DNA from: Anaeramoeba flamelloides
Taxonomy: Eukaryota; Metamonada; Anaeramoebidae
Assembly: GCA_027625915.1 (NCBI GenBank)
Contig: JANTQA010000008.1
Location: 10,541,001 to 10,605,000, forward strand
Reading direction: 5' to 3'
Length of the DNA: 64,000 nt
In this document: positions 1 to 11,186 of the stretch, piece by piece
How the letters are laid out: every line of letters begins with the position of its first letter
Numbering within the stretch: the first letter of the stretch is position 1
Position numbers and translations under genes: made by a program
Notes under the pieces: model-generated
Database searches by the model: none
Told to the model about the DNA's origin: nothing
Seen by the model: only the letters and a program-made list of their open reading frames with translations

Positions 1-289
1 AAAATACGAAAGGTTCATCCGGCCTGTAAGCCTAAGATACAAGAAGGCACAAGTTGTTCACCCTGAACTGAAAACAACTTTTTCTTTAGATATTCTGAAA
101 ATTAAAAAAAACCCCTCAGGTACATTATATACCCAGCTTGGTGTAATCACCAAGGGGACAATCATCGAAGTAAATGTATCTGATTTAGGAATTGTTACAC
201 CCGGTGGCCGTGTTGTGTGGGGGAAATTCGCACAAGTTACGAATAACCCTGAAAATGATGGCGTAATAAATGCCGTGCTTCTTGTCTAA
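1..289 (+). CDS. NSA2: Ribosome biogenesis protein NSA2 homologue, C-terminal part (5' end outside window)
   Basis: NSA2 is a nucleolar factor of the pre-60S ribosomal particle required for 27S pre-rRNA processing. Codons run from base 2 to the TAA at 287-289 and give 95 residues. The family signature is almost continuous: KYERFIRP at the left edge, then [11 protein letters not shown], then [33 protein letters not shown] and the final INAVLLV, which is the exact C-terminal ending of NSA2 in other eukaryotes. The full protein is normally about 260 residues, so roughly the first two thirds, and any introns there, lie to the left of the window. No intron interrupts this part. Base composition is clearly less AT-rich than the flanking DNA. 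Identification is very secure from residue identity over the whole fragment. Confidence 0.96.
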   Translation, partial: KYERFIRPVSLRYKKAQVVHPELKTTFSLDILKIKKNPSGTLYTQLGVITKGTIIEVNVSDLGIVTPGGRVVWGKFAQVTNNPENDGVINAVLLV

Positions 290-1094
290 TTTTGGTATCA
301 CCAAACCAGATAAACACTTATTTGTTTTGAAGAAATTAATTATTTTTTATTCATTAATATTACCCACCTTTAACGTGTTTTTTTTTTTAGAAACTTTTAA
401 GGAATAACTTCTTTTATAGTTCTAAAAAAGGTTTGTCAATGAAGAAAAATTAATTAATTTGTTGTTTTTTTTTTTTTTTATTATTTTCTTTAATTATAAA
501 GAAAAAAATTTAAAAATAAATACATATATAAATAGATAATAAAAAATTTTTTTCATTTAAAAGTTTAAATTTATTTTTTTATAATTATTTGAGTTATTAT
601 TTCAGATAGAAGTTTCTCATTTTTCTTGTTTCACCGAGTTTTGCAGAATTTAGGTGGTTTGATGAAAATCAACGATTTTACTCAACTCTTTCAAATCATG
701 CCAAACTGTTGTTTGCTTTTTTTATTTGCCAAATTAAAGAGAAATCTTCTTAAATTTTCTTTTTATCACCGTTCATTCTTTTAATTTGACAAAACATGCA
801 GTTAACTTTTCATGAGATTGGCAGTTTATTTCTAAAATCTTTTGATTTTGGGAATAAAACAGAAACACTTAAGAAATCCTAGCTGATCTAACACACGTGA
901 TTACACTTCCTCTGATTTCAAAGGAGAAGTTAAAACCAAACAAAAATTATAAATAATATATACTAATATATATACCACGATCTGTGATTAATCATTATAT
1001 ATTCCAGTCACATTAATTTTTCTTTTTTAAATTTAAAAGAATCAAGTAAAATCAAAGACTTTATTCAGTTTTTATAAATTTTGGAAAAGTTAGG

Positions 1095-2400
1095 AACTTT
1101 CTGAGACTAATGGGCACTAGATACCCAGGTTTATATACTTTTTTTTTTTTTTTTTTTTTTTTACTACTTTAAGTACCCCCTTCAGCTTTATATTCTACGT
1201 TTTTCTTTATTATCTTAATTTTTCTAACCAAAAGAGGTTTGATGTATTTTTTTCTGAGAATAACAATAAATCTAAAATTTTGAATAATCTTATTAAAGAA
1301 TATCAAAAACATTTTCCCGTCAAATTGGACAAGAATTAAAGGAAGTGAATTACATACGTTTAAAGTGTTTTACTCCATATTAGAAGAAAAATTTATTTTT
1401 GAAATTTTAAAAATTGAAATTTTTTTTTCAGGTTTTTACACATTTTTTTTTTTTATTCTTTTTGAGACTTAATACATTTACAATTTTTTTTTTTTTCAAG
1501 ATCATAAGTCAATTGGTAAAAACCTGCTATTCTAATGTTGCTGAAACAGTGAAAATGATTGTATAAAAAAAATTGTTTTTATTTCTATTGGAATTATATT
1601 TGGATCTTCAATCAAGGATTAAAATGGCATTGTGTTTTTCTCAACAGTTCTTAAGAATTTGGGTTTTCCTATTGTTAAGAAAATCTATTATTTTTTTAGT
1701 ATTATTCCATACTGTTCCCAACTATCCTTTGATGTGTATTATAATTCTTAATTCTTATTTATTTTGCAAATTTCAATTATAAAAAGTATAATTGATATTT
1801 GAAAAAAATATTTTTTTTGGGACATTTGACTGAAACAAAGTTTAGTTTTTTTTCAAAGGATAACTTTTTTATTAAGATTTTTATCTAATATTTTTTTATC
1901 ATTTGGTTCTAATAACTTTATATTTTATACAATATCAAACAAAATGTTTTATCTATTTTCAGAATATTGTGAACACTTTTTCCATTTTTTTTTCCTTTAT
2001 AAGACAATGTGTTATATTCGGATTATTTTAAGTTATTTAAATATTTAATTTTTTCATTACAATGATTCGAAATTTAAGGAAGGCAAAACTTGATTTAAAT
2101 TTAGGATTGTTTTTTATTTAAAAGTCGATTATTGCCTATTTATTAATTGTGGACTATTCTTTTTACCTTTTAAAAAGTTAACATCTTTTTTCTTTATGGG
2201 GTTCTATTTTATTACGAAAAAAACAATTGATTTTCAGACTCAATATAAAAATTCAACAAAAATTTTCAGTCAGTTCCAAAATTTATATTAATTGTAAAAA
2301 ATCTTTAACAATACTTGTTGCTGTTTTAAAATATAGATACCCCAAATGATATTTAACTTACTGATTGTTTTCAAAGGCACGGGGTAGTGTTTTTTAGCAG
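1095..2400 (-). mobile_element. Decayed LINE (non-LTR retrotransposon) relic with another repeat inside
   Basis: Bases about 1100-1240 resemble 62840-62990 (GGGCAC..CCC patch, then TTATTATCTTAATTTTTC and a conserved TTTCTAACCA..AGAGGTTTGAT). Bases about 1855-2080 resemble 63050-63260, where a LINE C-terminal zinc-knuckle is readable on the minus strand. Between them, about 1290-1860 is a different repeat that is also found at about 56600-57190. The order suggests a minus-strand LINE 3' portion interrupted by that second repeat. No open frame survives. The relation was judged by eye and boundaries are approximate. Confidence 0.5.
1290..1860 (+). repeat. Dispersed repeat, copy shared with 56600-57190
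   Basis: The same order of short matches is found in both places: ATCAAAAACATTTTC, GAAGAAAAATTTATTTT, a T-rich centre, TTGGTAAAAAC, TGAAAATGATTGTA, a TTCAATC patch, TTCCATAC and finally TTTGACTGAAACAAA. Related ends with TTTGACTGAAAA also occur near 42715 and 45318. Its class is unknown; no coding frame was recognised. Confidence 0.45.
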
Positions 2401-2618
2401 CATTTCAATTCATTGGAATGGATTTTTTCCCAAATATTTATTGTGTAACTTGTATTATATTCAAAATTTAAGAAAGTTGAATATTTTTTTATATTCTATT
2501 TTATCAAATATTAAAAATAAATTCAAAATGCTGATAATCCTCATAATATATAATTGGCGAATTTTATTTCTAAAATTTAAAAATGAAATAAATCTTTAAA
2601 TTTAAAACTATCTTTATA

Positions 2619-2700
2619 CAGTCAGAAATATTTTAAGACAAAAAATCCCAGCGAAATTTAAGGTACAAAAAAAAATACAAGATTAAGAAGGGACATTTTT
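2619..2700 (+). mobile_element. Half copy of the CAGTCAG MITE family
   Basis: Starts TA|CAGTCAG and continues through TTTTAAGACA, GCGAAATTTAAGGTAC and AAGATTAAG, which matches the left arm of the full copies (for example 57643-57839). The right arm is missing. Confidence 0.45.
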
Positions 2701-4101
2701 TGATTTCTAGGGAAATAATCTCAGGAAAAATCGGGAAAATGTGCTTTAATTTGAGAATTTTTTTTTATCTAAATTTTTATTCATATTTTCTACATCAAAA
2801 CTGATTTTAGTTGCAATTCTAAAAAAAAATTCTAGGAATAAATTTATTTTTCGAAAGAGGTTAATAGTTAATCAAATATCCCAGATTTACTTGTTTTAAC
2901 ATTCTAAATAATCAAAAATTGCTTAATGGTATTGAAATTATAAAATGGTAAGATAAAAATAAACATTTAATACATTTAAAATTATTAAAAATAATTGATT
3001 TATAGGAACAAACATGAAACAAAAATAAAAAATTTGTGATTATTTGTTCAAAATCTAAGTTTGAAAATAATATTTGAAGGTAACTCAAAAAAAAAAAGGA
3101 AAAAAAATGTTTGGAGTTAATTTAAAAAAACAATGCAAAAATTTTAGATTTTAACATTATCAAAATACAAGGTTATTTAAAATTATATTGGAAAATTATT
3201 AAGAATCATAAATTTAAAAATTTTTCAAAATTTTGAAGAGATTTTTTGTTCCCAAGTTGTTAATAAAATTTGTGATTGTAAAAAGTTATGGCAAAGATAA
3301 ATACAAAAATAAAATAAAAATGTTAAAAAATACTAAAAGTGTTTTTTAATTGATTCCAGAAAAGTTTTGTCCCGGTAGTGTTTTAAACCATTTTTAAAAA
3401 AATCTAGTTATTCTCAATTTTTCAATTAATAAACCAAATCAAGAAAAAAAAAATAAATGGATTTGGGTGAAATTTAATCAATTTTTTTTTTTTTTAATGA
3501 TTTATTAAACAATTATTTCATTTCATTATGGAAGTGTATTTTGTTGTTATCCAATATAACTAGAAATAGAGTCCTTGTTTATTCAATTTTAATCTGTCAT
3601 AAATAATTTCACTTTTAGTACATATAAATTTAACCTTTTAGAATCTTATTAAAGTCAATTTACAATGCCATCCACTTTCAATTTAAATATAAGAACTTGA
3701 AAAACATCTCATTATTTTGTAATAAACTTAAATTAAACACCATTTTAAAAATTGTGACTTATCTGAAAAAATAAATTGAAAAAAAAATTAACTTTAGTAT
3801 TCAAGAACAAAAAATAATTGAATATGATTTGTAATTCACTTTTAAATCATTCTAAATATATAAAAATCTGATATATTAAAAATTAAAAAAAAATAAAACC
3901 AAAAACTAAAAAAAAAGTGATTCACAATTATTGAAATGAACTTTACAGATTTTTTATTACTGAACTTTTACTGAAAAAAAGTTAAACAACAAGATTTTTT
4001 ACTAATAATTAAATTCATTTTAAAAAAAAATACATAGTCTGAATTTTCTTCGTGATTATTGGTCTTTTCGAAGATCTTTTTTTTTTTTCACATGATTTTT
4101 T

Positions 4102-4103
<2 letters not shown>

Positions 4104-4168
<65 letters not shown>
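4104..4168 (+). repeat. A65 homopolymer
   Basis: An uninterrupted run of 65 A followed by A-rich AAAAAG-type sequence to about 4210. It follows TTTTTTGC, and the flank resembles the A-rich lead-ins at about 42560 and 45165, so it may be part of a dispersed repeat. Its exact length may be unreliable because of assembly limits. Confidence 0.8.
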
Positions 4169-4169
<1 letters not shown>

Positions 4170-4846
4170 CAAAAAAAAAACGAAAAAGAAAAAGAAAAAA
4201 AAAGATCAAAAGAAGAAAAAGAATAAGAGAAACTAAATCAAATAAAAAAAAAGAAAAAGTAAAACAAAAATTAGAAAATTAGAAAAAATGATTCGGATCC
4301 AAAAATTTGAAAATATTTTTTAGAGAAGAATATATTAAAACCACTCAAAAAAACTTCGATGAACATTATAAAGTGGTCAAAAATTTTAACATTTAGTTTA
4401 TTTTCTCCTTTAAAAGTCAAATACAATTAAACCACAACAAAAACCATTGTTACTATTTTAGAATATGCAATCATCGGATCTTCGATCTATAAAGAATGAA
4501 TCAGTTCTAAAATAATTTCATTTTCAAAATGATTAGAAAAAAAAATGAAAATAAATATTTATATCCAAACCCTAAAATACATTTTAATTTTTAAAACAAA
4601 TTTGTTTTTTTTATAACAGTACAAAAGGAATAAATTCTAAAATATAGAAACAAACGAAAAATATTTTTAAAAAAAAATTAATTTTATTTGCGAAGAAAAA
4701 TAATTAACTTTAAGAAAATAATAAATTCAAATATGATCTTTAATATTATATATAAAAAAGAGTAATAACATTTAATATTAAAATATGTTTTACATGATAC
4801 TTTTCAAAATTTAAATAAAATAAAATAAAAATAAAAATTTATAAAT

Positions 4847-7800
4847 TTAATTATTATTATTATTCATCCCCATTCCCATTCCAAAACCCATACCCATTCC
4901 CATTTGGTTTTGGTTCATTTGGTTCATTTGGTTCATTTGATTCATTTGGTTCTGATTTTGATTCATTCCCATTCCCATACCCATTCCCATATTCATGCCC
5001 ATACCCATGCCCATATTCATTCCCATTCCCATTTGATTTTGGTTTTGCCCCATTTGGTTCATTTGGTTTGTTTGATTTTGGTTTTGCATAAAACCGTTCA
5101 TTCCCATTCCCATTAGTTTCATTTGATTCATGTTCATTTGGTTTTGGTTTTGTCCCATTTGGTTTTGGTTTTGCCCCATTTGATTTTGATTTTGATTTTG
5201 GTTCATTTGATTCATGTTCATTTGGTTTTGCCCCATTTGGTTTTGGTTTTGGTTTTGGTTTTGGTTTTGGTTTTGGTTTTGGTTTTGGTTTTGATTTTGA
5301 GTTTGCATAAAACCGTTCATTCCCATTCCCATTAACTTCATTTGATTCATGTTCATTTGGTTTTGGTTTTGTCCCATTTGATTTTGATTTTGCCCCATTT
5401 GGTTTTGGTTCATGTTCATTTGGTTTTGTCCCATTTGGTTTTGGTTTTGGTTTTGGTTTTGGTTTTGCATAAAACCGTTCATTCCCATTCCCATTAGTTT
5501 CATTTGATTCATACCCATTTGGTTTTGGTTTTGATTTAAATTGGTACCCATTCCAGAAAAGGTTTGTTGATTATTAGTATTTACAACTTCTGTTTTAGTT
5601 CCTGAAATTTGTTTCATAGGTCGAGAACTAAAATTTTGCTTTGGAACTGAGTTCAGTGGCACGTTTTGAATTCTCTGTACTTGTTTTTTTTGCTGTTGTT
5701 GCTGTTGGCCTTGTTCTTGACCTTCAAAATATATTAACATTTTTACTTTTCCAACTCCTTGTGATCCTATTTTTCTCTCTTCGACTTGATAAAATTTTTC
5801 TTCAATTCTTTCAGTATCAAGTTCAGAAAGCCTAATTCTGACCTATTTGTTTCAAAAAATAATATGTATATTAAAATAAAAAATAAAAAATCGAGAACAT
5901 AATTATTAAAGTTATTAAATTGTAAATGAAAATAATCTTTATTGAACTTAATATTGTGATTATTTGAATATCTCCTAATAAAATAAACTCTATTCCAAAA
6001 ATTTGGACGCACCCAAAATCAAAAAAAGGCAAAAAAAATCTTATCAATTGTATTTTCAGATTTATTGTTAAGTACTAATTGTTGCACACTTAGTCTGGTA
6101 AAGAGAGAATTTTGAGGTGACTAAATTTGTGCTTCCTAATCCAAAGAGGGTTATAAAATATTAGTCATTAGAAGAGTTTTAAACTTCAATTTAGAATTTT
6201 TTGTATTTTCGAATTTATTAAATTTTTCAAAACTTAATATTAAACATGTTTAAGTTATCCAGTATTAATGTTTTGGTATGTAATTCTTTTTGAAAAACAA
6301 AGAAAACGAAAAAATAAAAATCGATGTATTCTAAATTTAGAAACGAGCAGAACAAATAATAAATATTAGGTAAATTTGTTGAAAGTTTACCAACAGCAAT
6401 TATTGTTCATCAACGGTGGAATTCCATCAACTAATTTTGTGTGATTTTTTCTATTTTACAAATCTTAACGTTGTATCAATCATTAAAAAAAAAAAAAAAT
6501 ACTTTCAATCAAACGAAATAGATTACATTAGGGGAAAAATTAAAATGAAAACAAAACAGAAAAGACGAAAAAATGATGAAAATATTTATTAAAATCAAAA
6601 TTATTTTCTAATCATATCAAAGTCTGAAGTATTGTTATTCTTTGAATAATTTTAAATGTATGGAAAATTTCTTTAATATAGTTTAAAATAAAAAACAAAA
6701 CATTCTAGATTTAATAAAATAAATTAATTACACAATGAACAAGAAATGGGATAAATTACAAAAAATATAATGTCAATTTTTCGTTTTAAATTTTTATTTT
6801 TCAAATATTTAAATCTTAAAGCTAAATGTGAGAAAAAATAATTATTTTTGCAATTTTTCAAAGAATAAATCTTTTACTTTTTTCATTATTGCATATTTTT
6901 TTTAAAGATTTTGAAATCAAATTAAATTACATCTATTTTAAAAAAGTAAAGACTTTTTTTTTTTTAGATTGACAGAATTAAAACTTTTTGAAAGTTTTTT
7001 TTTTAATAAAGTAAGGTACTTTTTTATAATTAGAGTGCTTTTCTTTTTACTGCAGCTTCTATCACACATTTAAAAGTTGGATGCTCACTTTTTACTTATA
7101 GGACATTTATTAAAAGTTCAAAAATCCTTACATTTTTAACATCCAGAAAACTTGAAAAAAATTTTAATTCTGACAAATTTTTTACTTTTTTAAAATAGAA
7201 AACTTTCAAAAAGTTTTAATTCTGAAAAGGTGCACATTTTTTTAAAATAAAAGACTTGAAAATAGTTTTAAAAAAGTCCTCACTTTCTGAAAACGGTGGT
7301 ATTATAAAATGATTTTTAAATTGGAAAGAAATTGTAGTTTTTGAAACACTTATTTTCAAAAAGTGATGAACAAAAGTTTTTACAATTACAACTCAAATCG
7401 CCTAATTCGCACGTTTTTTGCAGTTTGGGTAACGCTTTTTAAAACGTAAGGCATGCATTTTTTGTTAAATGGTTCTAAATAGTTTTTTTGGTGTATGTAT
7501 AAGAAATTTTTGTAAGATTTTACCATTCCAGAAAAAAATTCAAATCTATAATAATTGTAAAATCGTATAAAAGTTCTCACTTTCAAATATCTTTTTTAAC
7601 TGATTTTTTTCCATCATTTAAAAAACAAAACTCAATTCCAAAAATTAGATTGCTTATTAGAATTAAAATCGAATTCAAAACGTCAAATGGAAACCAAAAT
7701 TTAAATATATTCAATTTTTCAATAATTTGAGATTTAATTGTAAATATTAATAAAATTGCTATTTTTCTCAAGAAAAAATATTAGAAAAAATATAAAAAAT

Positions 7801-9199
7801 GATGCTATATTTTTCAGATCTACATCACTTGTTATATTTGATACTTTTTTTCCTCGTTTCACTTTTTTTTCACAATGATAAAATCGGTTTGACAATTTCT
7901 TTCTGGATTGGATATTTATTATTTAACAGTCATGAAAGTTACAAAAAAGAAGGCTCTTGTTGGTATTTGAAATTGAAATGGGATAAAATTTCATCTGGTT
8001 ATTATCAATTTTGCAATTCCGAAATTCTTTTCATTTAGGATTCTTAATATAGAAAAATATATCAGTGTATACAATGTAAAAGGATTCCAAATAAACAAAT
8101 GGAGATCACAAAGTAGAATCTATTTCTTTGAAAAAACTCTATTTGTAAAGCAAGAAGAGAAAAAAGGAGTGAAAATTTCAACACACTTACTGTTAATTGC
8201 ACAATAAAAAGTTTAAAATTTTCATTCAGCTTTTTTTTAAAAAAATGTACCTCCTAAGAATTAAAATATATCATCAAAGTCCCAATTCTTAATCGGAAGA
8301 TGAATAATTAAAGCTTGTTTACTGAAATAAAAATTTGAAGTGTAAAATCATTTATAAAATCTTTTTTCAGAAAGCTGAATAAAAATTTTATTTCATTTAT
8401 TTTGAAGCAAATAGCCTTAACCAAATACCCGTAGGCTCGGAAACCAGATTTTTTTTGAAATCAAAATCTGAACAGTTTTTTGTAAGGACAGAAATTAAAA
8501 AAATATAATGACCGTTTTTCCAAGAATACGACACCTTTGGAAACTGCCATCTTCTCGTGTAGATGTTTGATCTTTTTTTTTTGAAAACGAAAATTTATTT
8601 TGCTGAAAAAGTAAACAAAAAGAAAAACCCAAATTTATGACCGACAAAGCGAAAAACAAAAAGCTTGGAATTTCAAAAAAAAAAAAAAAAGAAAATAAAA
8701 ATTCATTTTGAGGTAAAAAGACTTACATAACCAAGAACGTCGTCCTTTGAAAATCGATCCCAATCCATTAAAACAACGATTAGCATATCTTTTGGTGATT
8801 TAACAGTGAATTTGTATTGTTCATTCCACCTATTAAATGTGTATAAGTTAACAAGTCGAGAAAAAATAAAAAAATATTGGTAAAAAAAAAACTGTTAAAA
8901 TATTAAAAAAAGAAAGGAGTGATCGTACTCTGGGTTTAAGGTTTTTTTTTGTTTTTTAGTTTTTCTAATTGGTTTTCTTCCATTAATTGAGAGACAAGCA
9001 TAAGGATCTTTGTAATTTACCAAATGAAAAAAAAATAGAGAAAAAAAATTGATATTTTTAGTAAAAAAGTCCAAAACAAAAAAGAGATTCATTGGAAAAG
9101 GAGAGGAGTATGTTTGTTACCAGATTTCCCTGATATGTCAGCAGCTTTCAGATTTTGTCCTCTTAAAATTTTTACGATTAAGGTTTTAGGATAAGACAT
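4847..9199 (-). CDS. C2-domain protein with Met/Asn/Gln-rich low-complexity tail (4 exons)
   Basis: Exons: 9199-9121, 9007-8929, 8829-8727 and 5842-4847, giving 418 residues. Introns of 113, 99 and 2884 nt have GTAACA, GTACGA and GTAAGT donors and AAG, TAG and TAG acceptors. Residues about 1-120 form one C2 domain: [15 protein letters not shown], then [36 protein letters not shown] and the [16 protein letters not shown] closing strands. The five calcium-binding aspartates expected in a C2 domain are present (D21, D27, D75, D77, D83), so calcium-dependent membrane binding is likely. After a Q-run, about residues 180-418 consist of NQNQM, MGMGMN and QMNMNQ repeats, with three copies of a [13 protein letters not shown] module. 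There is no transmembrane segment or signal peptide. The start is the first ATG giving a complete first C2 strand, in a TTTTCAAAATG context. No second domain was recognised, so the role of the tail is unknown; it looks prion-like or condensate-forming. Confidence 0.9.
4868..5545 (-). repeat. In-frame coding tandem repeat encoding N/Q/M-rich tail
   Basis: On the plus strand this is built from TTTGGT, TTTTGGT and CCCATT units. A longer module ending in CATAAAACCGTTCATTCC recurs at about 5087, 5305 and 5467, so short 6-bp slippage repeats are nested in a higher-order repeat. It keeps one minus-strand frame open throughout, consistent with coding use. Confidence 0.85.
5843..8726 (-). other. 2884-nt intron 3 of the C2 gene
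   Basis: Bounded by donor GTAAGT directly after codon Y87 and acceptor TAG before V88, phase 0. It splits the C2 domain between strands. It carries a decayed copy of the 537-bp repeat family (about 6060-6640). A 79-codon membrane-like frame at 7799-8038 has no family match and is probably chance. Confidence 0.85.
6060..6640 (+). mobile_element. Decayed copy of the 537-bp inverted-repeat element family
   Basis: Matches the copies at 24021-24558 and 45342-45874 in the order GGTAAATTTGTTGAAA, CATCAACTAATTTTGTG, TTTTTTCTATTT, ATCAAACGAAA, AAATGAAAACAAAAC and AATCAAAATTATTT. The first part also matches, inverted, the direct repeats at 22490 and 22800 (AGAGAGAATTTTGA then GTGACTAAATTTGTG). Confidence 0.5.
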
Positions 9200-9605
9200 T
9201 TTGAAAATGGTTAAAATTAAAAAAATGAAACAGTTATCTGCCAAAATTAATTTCTCTAATTTGGTGATCGGTCTGATGTCTAGTTGGAAAAACGAAAAAC
9301 GAAAAACGAAAACCAAACCTAAATAAAAAACAAATTTGAGATTTTTGGAAAAAAATTTTGTAAAATATCTACTTTCGTGACAGTGACCCAAACTTTATTC
9401 TCTTTTAAATTCAAAATGGTTTGCTAAGTTCCAATTGCAAAATTTTTGGTTTTTGATTTTTCTGGGACAATTGAATTTAAGAAGAATCTTATCTTTTGTT
9501 GAGGACAAGACAGTGATATGAACACTTTTGAAGTTTTTTTTTCTTTATTTTGGTTGAAAAGAAGTAATTATTTCAATTAACATACAGTTGGAAATATTTT
9601 TTAAA

Positions 9606-9858
9606 ATGAGACACAAAAGATCCTTCTTTACAAGAACTTTAGACCATTTGAAAGTTATACAAAGTATTTCGAAATTGATTGGTTTCTTTTTCAAAGCTCG
9701 TAAGTTTGTTCTTGTTCTGAGATTTTTTGTAAGGTATCTTAGTCAATAAAAAAGATGATCTAAAAATTCAAAATTATTTTTTCATAGGTGGGCATTTGAA
9801 CAATTTTATGTCTTATTTGTCATTGCAATCAGTTTTAAAATATCGTTTGGCCATTTAA
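9606..9858 (+). CDS. Possible tiny two-exon gene, 54 residues, unrecognised
   Basis: Exon 1 9606-9699 opens with ATG (MRHKRSFFTRTLDHLKV...) and ends at a perfect GTAAGT donor. Exon 2 9788-9858 follows a TTTTTTCATAG acceptor, is phase compatible, and ends at TAA (...MSYLSLQSVLKYRLAI). The 88-nt intron is of normal size here. The product is basic and mildly hydrophobic. It lies about 400 bp from the divergent C2 gene start. I do not recognise a family, and short spliced frames can arise by chance in AT-rich DNA, so confidence is low. Confidence 0.25.
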
Positions 9859-10230
9859 TTTTGATTATTATTTATAAATATGTATAATTTGTAAAAAAGA
9901 GATAAAAAGTTCCGTAATTAAGATTTTTTTTAACTTTAAGAGAAAAACAAAAATTTGACTCATGTTTGAAATATTAGTTAACTCAAGAAATAAAAGAAAC
10001 ATACATATGGGATGACAGCAATATATAAACAAGAAATAGGGTTCTTTTATAACATATATTTAAAATGGATTATGAAGATCTATAAAGATTAAATTTTGTT
10101 ATTTTTCGAACAAAAATATGAGAAAAAGATCATTTTTTGAACAAAAAAATTTGATGATCTTAAAAAATTTGAAAATATGACGAAATTTTTGAAACAAAAA
10201 CATTTAATAACAATCAATCATTTACATTTT

Positions 10231-10502
10231 TCAAAGATCTAACCCCAAAAGTAAATATAAATCTGATCCAAGTCTGACTAAATGTCTCGCTTTCTTCAAG
10301 TTCACAAACCTGAAAAAAAATCATGAGATAAATTTTTGTAATGGATTAAAGGTTGTAAACAGAATTATTTTCACCACTTTAGTTTACTTGGAATTCTCAA
10401 AATCTTTTAAGAACAATTTAAAGTAGTGCGATTATTATGTACCTACAGTTTAAAATACTTGGGACTTATGTCCTTTATCTCTTGAGATCTTGAAGAACTC
10501 AT
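10231..10502 (-). CDS. Possible tiny two-exon gene or isolated exon, 44 residues, unrecognised
   Basis: On the minus strand an ATG at 10502 begins MSSSRSQEIKDISPKYFK, running to a possible GTAGGT donor (exon 10502-10447). After a TTTTTTTTCAG acceptor, exon 10309-10231 continues in phase as FVNLKKARHLVRLGSD to TGA. The second segment is also open in another frame (VCELEESETFSQTW...), so the frame is not settled and it could instead be a terminal exon of a gene with distant upstream exons. No family recognised. Confidence 0.2.
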
Positions 10503-10991
10503 AATTTTTAAAATTTTTGGTAATTTGTAAATTTTAGTTTAACAAATTCTTAGTTGTAAGTTGTTAATGAAACCCAAAACCCAACCCCTTTTTGTTCTAA
10601 GACAAATTTTAGTTAGTTTCTAATAAAAATATATGAAAAAATCAAGTTAGAACAAAAAGGGTTGCGTTTTGGTTGAAAAAAGGATCGATTTTTTGAAAAT
10701 GAATTAAAATATTGTGACATTTATTTTCCAAAAAAAGTCTTGGTTAATGAGATACATATATAGAAGACAGATCCCACATGTTGTTTGAATATATGACTCA
10801 TGGTAAATTGAATACAGAGTGGTTTAAAGAATTAGTGAAATTCGGATACCTAAAATTTTCAAAAAATAAAAAAAGAAAATATATAAAAAAACAAGATAAT
10901 GCTATAAAAGAAAATTATTGAAAAAATATAAAAATAAAAAATCAGAAAAAGGTTTAAATTCTATTATAAAACATAAATGGTCAATATATAT

Positions 10992-11186
10992 AACAAGTTC
11001 CAGTTTTAAGACATAACTTTGAATATAATTTAAGGTTTTAAAAAAATCTCAAATTATAACTCATTTTTTGGGATTTTTTTTTAAACAATTTATTTTATTA
11101 GAATTTGAATTTTGTATCTTAGTTTGTTTTTTTTTTTTTTTCCTTAAATTTAGTTCAAAGTTTAGGTCTTAAAAATGGGAATCGCT
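10992..11186. mobile_element. Decayed CAGTCAG-family MITE
   Basis: Retains GTTCCAGTTTTAAGACA at the left, AATCTCAAATTA, a TTAGAATTTGAATTTTGT centre and CCTTAAATTTAGTTCAAAG near the right end, in the same order as full copies. The terminal CAGTCAG motifs are lost. Confidence 0.5.

Larger units (their letters stand above)
290..4846. other. Intergenic, AT-rich, repeat-derived
   Basis: No supportable gene was seen. The stretch holds the 3' flank of NSA2, a diverged LINE relic (about 1095-2400), one half of a CAGTCAG-family MITE (2619-2700), long A/T homopolymers and an A65 tract. Short open frames here are AT-rich chance frames, several starting at TTG or GTG. Confidence 0.6.

Noticed and set aside
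7799-8038. 79-codon membrane-like frame inside the C2 intron
   Set aside because: AT-rich hydrophobic frames are common by chance here; no splice context, homology or GC rise supports it.
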